A stretch of 20,765 nt of DNA, taken from NCBI GenBank assembly GCA_035440755.1, contig DAORND010000049.1:1-20765 (forward strand). The letters run 5' to 3'. The notes under the pieces are model-generated. The model saw only the letters and a program-made list of their open reading frames with translations. It did no database searches and was not told the origin of the DNA. Positions 15,685 through 20,765 of the stretch are shown here, piece after piece (within the stretch, counting starts at the first letter, position 1; every line of letters starts with the position of its first letter). A program made the position numbers and the translations under genes. This stretch comes from Aquimonas sp002352135 (GTDB lineage Bacteria; Pseudomonadota; Gammaproteobacteria; Xanthomonadales; Xanthomonadaceae).

Positions 15685-15741
15685 GTGGTGCTCCTCATTC
15701 GGTGAATCAGCAAAGACTAATGCGTTCTGTCGTCGGCGGGA

Positions 15742-15758
15742 TGCGACCAAGTGTCGCA
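15742..15758. promoter_or_regulatory. Inverted repeat TGCGAC-N5-GTCGCA in divergent promoter region
   Basis: A perfect 6-bp dyad with a 5-nt centre, 58 bp upstream of the PCu(A)C start and 74 bp upstream of the divergent beta-helix gene. Size and place fit a dimeric repressor or activator site. It does not match the operator of a regulator I know. Confidence 0.3.
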
Positions 15759-15831
15759 GCCTGCTCCTCCCGCATGTCCGAAATCTGACGGATGCGCCGT
15801 AACGCTGCCGTCAACCTCTTGGAGTGTGCGC

Positions 15832-17304
15832 ATGCGTTTTTCCCTCGGTCTAGCCCTGCTGGCACTGATACCCGGTCTCCCGACCTACGCGGCGACCAGC
15901 TATACGGTCTTCAATACCGCCGATAGTGGCGCGCAGTCGCTGCGTGCGGTCATTGAGGCAATCAACGCGAACAACACTGAAACGGTGTTCAACCTTAACT
16001 TCAACGTCGGCAGCAACCAGACGATTCTGGTCAACAGCAATCTGCCGCGCATCGGCCGAACAGGTACCTTCATCACCATTGATGGCTCACTCAGCCCCGG
16101 TCTCAATATCGACGGGCAAGGCACGTCGAGTCTGTTCTATGCAAACCAGAATGCGTTGCTGGTGGTGCGTGATCTCACATTGTCCCGCGGCGAAAGTAGC
16201 GAAGGCGGCTGCCTGCGCGCTGGCACGGATGGTCCGCCGATGACGGTGCAGCGTGTGCTTTTTTCAGGTTGTATCGCAGGCATCGGTAGCGGGGGTGCAA
16301 TCAGCGCCAGCGCGCAACTGAATGTCAGCGACAGCGTGTTTGTCGACAATCGCATGAACGGGATGAGCGGCGTCGCCAGCGGCGGCGGTGCCATCCTCAA
16401 GGCTGGCAGCGGCAATCTGATCGTCGAAGGCAGCAGCTTCATCGATAACGCGGCACTGGGGGACGGTAGTACGAGCGGGATCATGCTGCTCGGTGGCGCC
16501 ATCTACATCGCCGACGGCAGTCTGAATCACGCCATTCGTGGAAGTTGGTTCAGCGGCAATGTCGCGGAGAACCCGGGCGGGTCGATCGCGGGCTTCGGTG
16601 GCGCGATCCATGTGGAAGATGGCGGTCTGACGATAGAACGCAGCTTTTTCCGTGGCAATCAGGCGGATCGCGAAGGCGGTGCCATCGCGGCGGGTGCGTT
16701 TATCAATGCCACCCGGGTGCGCGCCGTGCAGCTACGCAACAGCACCTTCGAGCGCAACCTCGCGGGCATCTACGGCGGTGCGATCAGTGTCTCCAATCCC
16801 GGCAATGCCAACGGCGTATTGGATGTTCGCAACAGCCTGTTCCAATTCAACGATGCGCCGGATGGCTACAGTCTGCGGATGAGCGATAACGTCGGCACGA
16901 TGACGGTGTCGCACAGTGCATTCGGCGCACCGGGATTGGATGGTAGCGGCGACGCGACCCACTGTCTCGGCAGCGCGCAGGCCTCCAACCAGAATGCGGG
17001 TCTGCTCCCGCTTCAGTTTGGTTGCGGGATCAATGGTGTCGGCGTCGCGGACTTTGCGCTGATCGGCTCGGAGCCCGCGCTTCCGGCCAGCTTTCCGGTG
17101 GCCTACGACGTGGCGCTGACCAGCCCATTGGTCGACGCAGGCGTCACCGGTGCAGGCAATCTGGCCGATCCCGCCGCTTGCCTGACCTCGGATGCGCGCG
17201 GTCAGGCGCGACCGCAATCCATCCAGTTCGGCGTGACGCCGCGCTGCGACATTGGCCCGGTGGAAGTATTGGGGCCACTGTTTGGCGATGGTTTTGAGGA
17301 CTAG
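15832..17304 (+). CDS. Secreted beta-helix protein with GGAI/FxxN repeats and choice-of-anchor Q-like C-terminus
   Basis: 490 residues. ATG 15832 follows TTGGAG and gives a signal peptide (MRFSLGLALLALIPGLPTYA). Six polymorphic-outer-membrane-protein repeats are visible. GGAI occurs at 154, 185, 221, 256, 282 and 315, each followed by an FxxN (FVDN, FIDN, FSGN, FRGN, FERN, FQFN). This predicts a right-handed parallel beta-helix. The C-terminal part (SPLVDAG, DARGQARPQ, CDIGPVE) fits the choice-of-anchor Q domain. The last residues LFGDGFED resemble the short DGFE-type tail of many exported Xanthomonadales proteins. Surface display or secretion is likely; ligand and role are unknown. No autotransporter barrel is present. 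The stop codon lies inside an inverted repeat. Confidence 0.9.
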   Translation: MRFSLGLALLALIPGLPTYAATSYTVFNTADSGAQSLRAVIEAINANNTETVFNLNFNVGSNQTILVNSNLPRIGRTGTFITIDGSLSPGLNIDGQGTSSLFYANQNALLVVRDLTLSRGESSEGGCLRAGTDGPPMTVQRVLFSGCIAGIGSGGAISASAQLNVSDSVFVDNRMNGMSGVASGGGAILKAGSGNLIVEGSSFIDNAALGDGSTSGIMLLGGAIYIADGSLNHAIRGSWFSGNVAENPGGSIAGFGGAIHVEDGGLTIERSFFRGNQADREGGAIAAGAFINATRVRAVQLRNSTFERNLAGIYGGAISVSNPGNANGVLDVRNSLFQFNDAPDGYSLRMSDNVGTMTVSHSAFGAPGLDGSGDATHCLGSAQASNQNAGLLPLQFGCGINGVGVADFALIGSEPALPASFPVAYDVALTSPLVDAGVTGAGNLADPAACLTSDARGQARPQSIQFGVTPRCDIGPVEVLGPLFGDGFED

Positions 17305-17450
17305 GAGCCTGCGCGGCAGAAACGATCGAGGCGAAAAGGCGGCTGCGCGAGGACAGATTTTCGACGATTCGCCGACCCCGAGCGCGGCTATGGGCCAAGA
17401 ATCGGCGTAAACATTGGACCGCGCAGTCGGCTTCTGCCGCCCAGGCTCCT
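17303..17450. repeat. 148-bp imperfect palindrome (MITE/REP-like or long hairpin)
   Basis: The ends are 19-bp inverted repeats with one mismatch: AGGAGCCTGCGCGGCAGAA (17303-17321) and TTCTGCCGCCCAGGCTCCT (17432-17450). Further in, the arms still resemble each other: GGCTGCGCGAGGAC with rightward GGACCGCGCAGTCGG, and TTTTCGACGATTCGCC with AGAATCGGCGTAAAC. The left arm carries ~15-20 extra bases. This could be a short non-autonomous mobile or interspersed repeat, or a large terminator-like hairpin. No clear target duplication is seen and there is no second copy in the window. It begins at the A of the TAG stop of the beta-helix gene. Confidence 0.7.
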
Positions 17451-17474
17451 GGGTAGAAGCTTCGCTTGACGACA

Positions 17475-17519
17475 GCCGCCACGCCTCCACACGATGGCGG
17501 CATTTGGCGCTTGTGCGCC
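17475..17519 (+). promoter_or_regulatory. Two hairpins in the leader of the ECF sigma gene
   Basis: GCCGCCA (17475-17481) pairs with TGGCGGC (17495-17501). GGCGC (17506-17510) pairs with GCGCC (17515-17519) over a TTGT loop. They lie 19-63 bp before the sigma factor start. TTGACG at 17466-17471 could be a -35 element, but no good -10 follows at the right distance. The second hairpin is too short and lacks a T-run, so a terminator is not supported. Confidence 0.3.
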
Positions 17520-17537
17520 TTAACGTGGCTCAGAGCG

Positions 17538-18089
17538 ATGGACCTGACTGTTCTGATCAATCGTGCGCGCAGTGGCGATGCGGCGGCGGCCGATTCGGCG
17601 ATGCGCGAGGTGTATGAGCAACTGAAGCGGATCGCGTTGTCGGCCATGCAGGGTCAAGCCGGGCATACGCTGTCGGCGACTGCGCTGGTCAGCGAAGCTT
17701 ACCTCCGTCTTTTGCCGGGCCAGTCCGCGCCCATCGAGGATCGTCAGCACTTCTATCGCCTGGCATCACGGGCTATGCGTCAGATCCTGATCGATCAGGC
17801 GCGACGTCGCAGCGCCGACAAGCGCGGCGGCGACTGGGTGCAGACCGAGCTGAGTGCGCAGATCGGTGGACCGGACGGTTTCGCCGATGTCCTCGCCATC
17901 GATCAGGCCCTGGTCCAACTGGAGGCATTGGACCCGGAGCTCGCGCAACTCACCGAACAGTACTTTTTTGCTGGTCTCAACTTTGCGCAGATTGCCGAAT
18001 TGCGCGGCGTCAGCGAACGCACCATTCGACGCGACTGGGACACGGCACGCGCGTTCCTGCGCCGAGTGCTGGCCGAGAGCCGCACATGA
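17538..18089 (+). CDS. ECF-type RNA polymerase sigma factor (TIGR02999/ECF43-like) lacking the DAED motif
   Basis: 183 residues. ATG 17538 gives the family's usual start MDLTVLINRARSGD; an in-frame TTG at 17466 would run through the leader hairpins. Region 2 spans about 8-90: REVYEQLKRIA, then HTLSATALVSEAYLRLL (43-59) and FYRLASRAMRQILIDQARRR (72-91). Region 4 spans about 120-180 with LAQLTEQYFFAGLNFAQIAELRGVSERTIRRDW as its helix-turn-helix. In typical ECF factors region 2.2 reads DAEDLVQEVFLRL; here SATALVSEAYLRL replaces it. The acidic residues are lost and Ser46/Thr48 stand in their place. The kinase gene follows with an ATGA overlap. No anti-sigma gene is present. Control by phosphorylation is therefore likely. 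Confidence 0.93.
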   Translation: MDLTVLINRARSGDAAAADSAMREVYEQLKRIALSAMQGQAGHTLSATALVSEAYLRLLPGQSAPIEDRQHFYRLASRAMRQILIDQARRRSADKRGGDWVQTELSAQIGGPDGFADVLAIDQALVQLEALDPELAQLTEQYFFAGLNFAQIAELRGVSERTIRRDWDTARAFLRRVLAESRT

Positions 18090-20765
18090 GCGTCGTCGAT
18101 CCGGATCAATGGCAGCATATCAAGCGGCTGTTTCAGGACGCGCTGGAACAGGCGCCAGCACAACGCATCGAGTTCGTTCATCAGGCAGCGCAAAGCGCGG
18201 TGGTTGAGAGCGAAGTCATCGCTTTGCTGGCAGCCCATGAGCGCGACACAGGGCGCGATGAGACTCGCGCGGTCGCCGCGCTGGAGCAGCTGCGCGAAGT
18301 GGTGCCCGAGCAGATTGGGCCGTATCGTCCCTTGCGGGTGATTGGTCGCGGCGGCATGGGCGTGGTCTGGTTGGCCGAGCGCATCGACGGTGCCTACCAG
18401 CAACGCGTGGCCTTGAAACGTCTTGCTGCGCATCTCTCCGACCCCTTTGCGCGCGAACGTTTCCAACGCGAACGCGAGACCCTGGCGCGGCTGGATCACC
18501 CGCATATCGCGCGCCTGCTGGACGGTGGCATCGACGCGCAAGGCCTGCCTTGGTTCGCGATGACCTATGTCGAAGGCGAGCCGATTACCCAATGGTGCGA
18601 TGCGCAGCGGCTCGGCTTGCACGAACGCTTGCGGCGGATGCAACAGGTGCTGGATGCGCTGGATGCCGCACATCGACAATTGGTGGTCCATCGTGACCTC
18701 AAACCTTCCAATGTGCTGGTCGACCAGGCCGGTCGCGCGTACCTGCTGGACTTCGGCATAGCCAAGTGGTTGCAACAGGACGAGCACACGGCCACGGCGG
18801 CGCGCCTGCTGACACCCGACTATGCCGCACCGGAACAGATCGAAGGGCAAGCCATCAGCACCGCCACCGATGTCTATGCCGCGGGCGTGTTGCTGTTTGA
18901 ACTGCTGACGGGCCGTCTGCCCTATCGGCAAGCCGGAGCGATGCGGCTGTCGGAAATCGTTTCCCAACCTGCATTGCGGCTGCGTCAGGCGCTGTCGTGG
19001 CGCACCGGCAAAACCAACGACGACAGCACCGAACGCGACCAGATCGCCGCCGCGCGCGGTGTGAGCGCCACCCGATTGCTGGGTCTGCTGGACAATGATC
19101 TGCAACGCATCGTCGAACGCGCGCTGCAGAAGGCACCGCAGGACCGCTATCCCTCGGTTCGCGCCATGGCAGAGGACATCGAGGCCTGGTTGACGCAGCG
19201 TCCACTGCGCTCCATGCCAACGCCACTACCGCGCCGCCTTCGCCAGTTTGCACGCCGCCATCGCTGGGCTGTGGCTCTCGGTGGCGTGTTGCTGCTGAGC
19301 GCCGTGCTGGGTGTGAGCGCGGTGATGTGGCAAGCCCACGAGACATCCCGGCAAGCGGCACGCGCCGATGCCACGCGGCAAGCGCTGTCGGACCTGTTGG
19401 CCAATGCCGATCCGTTCCGCCAAGGCAAGAGCAGCGTCACCCTCAAACAGGCATTGGATCGCGGCTTGCCACGCTTGCAAGCGCAACTGGAAGCGACACC
19501 CGAGGTGGCCTTGGGCGTTCTGGCGGAGCTGGCCAGCGTGTATGGCAATCTGGGTGAGGCCGAGCTGGGGCAGCAGGTGCTGAGCGAGGCGATCGCACGG
19601 GCAAATCTGTCGGCGCTACCAAGCGACCTGCAATTTGATGCGTGGTTGAGGTTGGTCCAATTGCAGCAGGAAAGCGGCCATCTCGACGCGGCCGAGGCGA
19701 GCTTGAGTCAGGCCAGCGCGCGGGCGGATGAGGCGAACGAACGGCAACGACTGGCGCTGGTCACGGCGCAGATCGACTGGGCAGCGGGACGCAAGGACGC
19801 GGCCATCGCCGCTGCACAAAGCGCACTGGCGGCACTCGGAACCACGACCTCGCAAGCGGGTCGGACGGAACGCCTCGCTTGGCTGCGTCTGCTCTCAAAC
19901 GCCTGGTTTGATCGGGGTGATCGCGTCAAGGCATTGGAAACAGATCGCGAGATTCTTGCCCTGCAGGAAGCCATTGGGAGCTCGGCGGATGTGGGCGTCG
20001 CCGCCTACTATCTGGCCTCGACGCTGTCGGTGATGGGCCAGCCGCAACAGGCGGCGGAGCATTTCAAGCGTGCTGCCGAATTACTGCCGGACGCGCTGGG
20101 GCCTTACCACGTCTACACCCTGTCCGCGCGTGCGGGTTCCGCCAGCGCCATGCAGGCGGAAGGCGATTACTCGGGGGCGGCAATACGCATGCGTGAAATC
20201 CTGACCGATTTTCGCTCTGCACCCGTCCCACACGTCCCAGGTCAACTCGCACTAATGCTCAATTTGGCCCGACTGGAATCCGAACGCGGTCAATGCGATG
20301 CGGCACAACAGATTCTGGATGAGATCGAGGCCTTGATCGCCAGCCATTCGCAGCCTGGCGCGCGTATCCAAGGAACATTGCAGCAAATCAAACTCGAATG
20401 CGCCTTGCAGCGCGGCGAATGGCAACAGGTGGCGCAGGCTACGGCGGATGCGCTGACGGCGGAGTCGCCCTCCATCGTCGATCTGGTACTGGCCGCGCGT
20501 GCCTTGCAGCAACAAGGCAAGCTCAACAAAGCGCTGCCATTTGCCGCCAAAGCCGCTGAAATGGAAGCGGTCGCGGATCGCGCGCCTCGCGCCAGTGGTC
20601 GCGCCGTGTATGGCGATGTGCTGCGTGAGGCGGGCCAAGTGGCCGAGTCACGCGCGGTGCTGGAAGCGGCCTTGGACTACTGGCAAGCGCAGCGCGAGCG
20701 CGATGGCGTCCAGATGAACCCGCGTCTGGCCGAAGTCCAGCTGGCGCTGGCCAGAACACTGCAAC
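18086..20765 (+). CDS. Transmembrane Ser/Thr protein kinase with helical-repeat C-terminal domain, 3' end beyond window
   Basis: At least 893 codons, running off the window. Residues 1-75 are a short helical lead-in (DQWQHIKRLFQDALEQAPAQR). The PknB-like kinase domain is at about 80-370: Gly-rich loop IGRGGMGVV (86-94), Lys111 in VALKRL, catalytic VHRDLKPSNV with Asp204 and Asn209, DFG (222-224), LLTPDYAAPE with Thr243 and Glu250, and TDVYAAGVLLFELLTG with Asp262. All catalytic residues are present, so it should be active. One membrane span lies at about 394-414. After it comes a long Ala/Leu-rich alpha-solenoid with TPR-like units (for example AYYLASTLSVMGQPQQAAEH). By topology this part is periplasmic. 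The natural substrate is probably the sigma factor encoded just upstream (ATGA overlap). Confidence 0.94.
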   Translation, partial: MSVVDPDQWQHIKRLFQDALEQAPAQRIEFVHQAAQSAVVESEVIALLAAHERDTGRDETRAVAALEQLREVVPEQIGPYRPLRVIGRGGMGVVWLAERIDGAYQQRVALKRLAAHLSDPFARERFQRERETLARLDHPHIARLLDGGIDAQGLPWFAMTYVEGEPITQWCDAQRLGLHERLRRMQQVLDALDAAHRQLVVHRDLKPSNVLVDQAGRAYLLDFGIAKWLQQDEHTATAARLLTPDYAAPEQIEGQAISTATDVYAAGVLLFELLTGRLPYRQAGAMRLSEIVSQPALRLRQALSWRTGKTNDDSTERDQIAAARGVSATRLLGLLDNDLQRIVERALQKAPQDRYPSVRAMAEDIEAWLTQRPLRSMPTPLPRRLRQFARRHRWAVALGGVLLLSAVLGVSAVMWQAHETSRQAARADATRQALSDLLANADPFRQGKSSVTLKQALDRGLPRLQAQLEATPEVALGVLAELASVYGNLGEAELGQQVLSEAIARANLSALPSDLQFDAWLRLVQLQQESGHLDAAEASLSQASARADEANERQRLALVTAQIDWAAGRKDAAIAAAQSALAALGTTTSQAGRTERLAWLRLLSNAWFDRGDRVKALETDREILALQEAIGSSADVGVAAYYLASTLSVMGQPQQAAEHFKRAAELLPDALGPYHVYTLSARAGSASAMQAEGDYSGAAIRMREILTDFRSAPVPHVPGQLALMLNLARLESERGQCDAAQQILDEIEALIASHSQPGARIQGTLQQIKLECALQRGEWQQVAQATADALTAESPSIVDLVLAARALQQQGKLNKALPFAAKAAEMEAVADRAPRASGRAVYGDVLREAGQVAESRAVLEAALDYWQAQRERDGVQMNPRLAEVQLALARTLQ

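Noticed and set aside
16732..17490. 252-codon - strand frame across the beta-helix 3' end and the palindrome
   Set aside because: It is antisense to the GGAI repeats, with no domain and no start signal.
17903..19105. 400-codon open frame on the - strand opposite the sigma/kinase genes
   Set aside because: It is a shadow of two well-supported genes; composition is Gln/His/Arg-rich and no family is recognised.
1..20765. tRNA genes, CRISPR arrays, insertion sequences, prophage or toxin-antitoxin genes
   Set aside because: None was seen on reading both strands: no spaced direct-repeat array, no transposase or integrase motif, no cloverleaf-like segment.

Overview
The window is GC-rich, tightly packed gammaproteobacterial chromosome. 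It most likely comes from the Xanthomonadales/Lysobacterales (Rhodanobacteraceae or Lysobacteraceae type). The pointers are dut directly followed by a membrane-anchored long AlgC, a secreted beta-helix protein ending in a DGFE-type tail, and a TIGR02999-like ECF sigma factor coupled to a Ser/Thr kinase with a helical-repeat tail. This placement is inference from gene content. I see no tRNA, rRNA, CRISPR array, phage gene or transposase. No stretch over 300 bases lacks a gene; the longest gap is 17305-17537.

Layout. 1-2581 (+): the end of dut, then algC, a phosphomannomutase/phosphoglucomutase with a roughly 320-residue two-span membrane extension. 2617-4646 (-): an OmpR/EnvZ-like two-component system with an ATGA overlap. 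Divergent from it, 4823-5795 (+): a 79-residue exported protein and a DUF2202 ferritin-like exported protein. A TGAAAC direct repeat with 10-bp period lies between the two units. A strong hairpin at 5812-5844 separates the DUF2202 gene from the next, convergent operon.

5855-11672 (-): a heavy-metal RND efflux operon in transcription order adaptor (czcB-like), pump (czcA-like), DUF3240 PII-like small protein, outer-membrane factor (czcC-like). Its junctions are +6, -1 and -4 nt, so it reads as one translationally coupled unit. 11812-12855 (+): pyrC. Its 3' end overlaps by 20 bp the 3' end of a second, convergent two-component system at 12836-14894 (-). The kinase of that system has an atypical G1 box. 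15071-15684 (-): a PCu(A)C copper chaperone and a 50-residue single-span membrane protein.

15832-17304 (+): a secreted protein with six GGAI/FxxN repeats. Its stop codon lies inside one end of a 148-bp imperfect palindrome (17303-17450). 17538-20765 (+): an ECF sigma factor and, with an ATGA overlap, a transmembrane Ser/Thr kinase that runs off the window. The sigma factor lacks the acidic DAED patch of region 2.2 and has a Thr/Ser-containing SATA there. This is the arrangement expected of a sigma factor switched on by phosphorylation, as in Vibrio EcfP/PknT.

How the genes may work together. The RND operon, the PCu(A)C unit and the second two-component system may form a metal-homeostasis neighbourhood interrupted by pyrC. 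The first two-component system probably serves the ferritin-like envelope unit. The sigma/kinase pair is a self-contained signalling module. These links rest on gene order and motifs, not on expression data.
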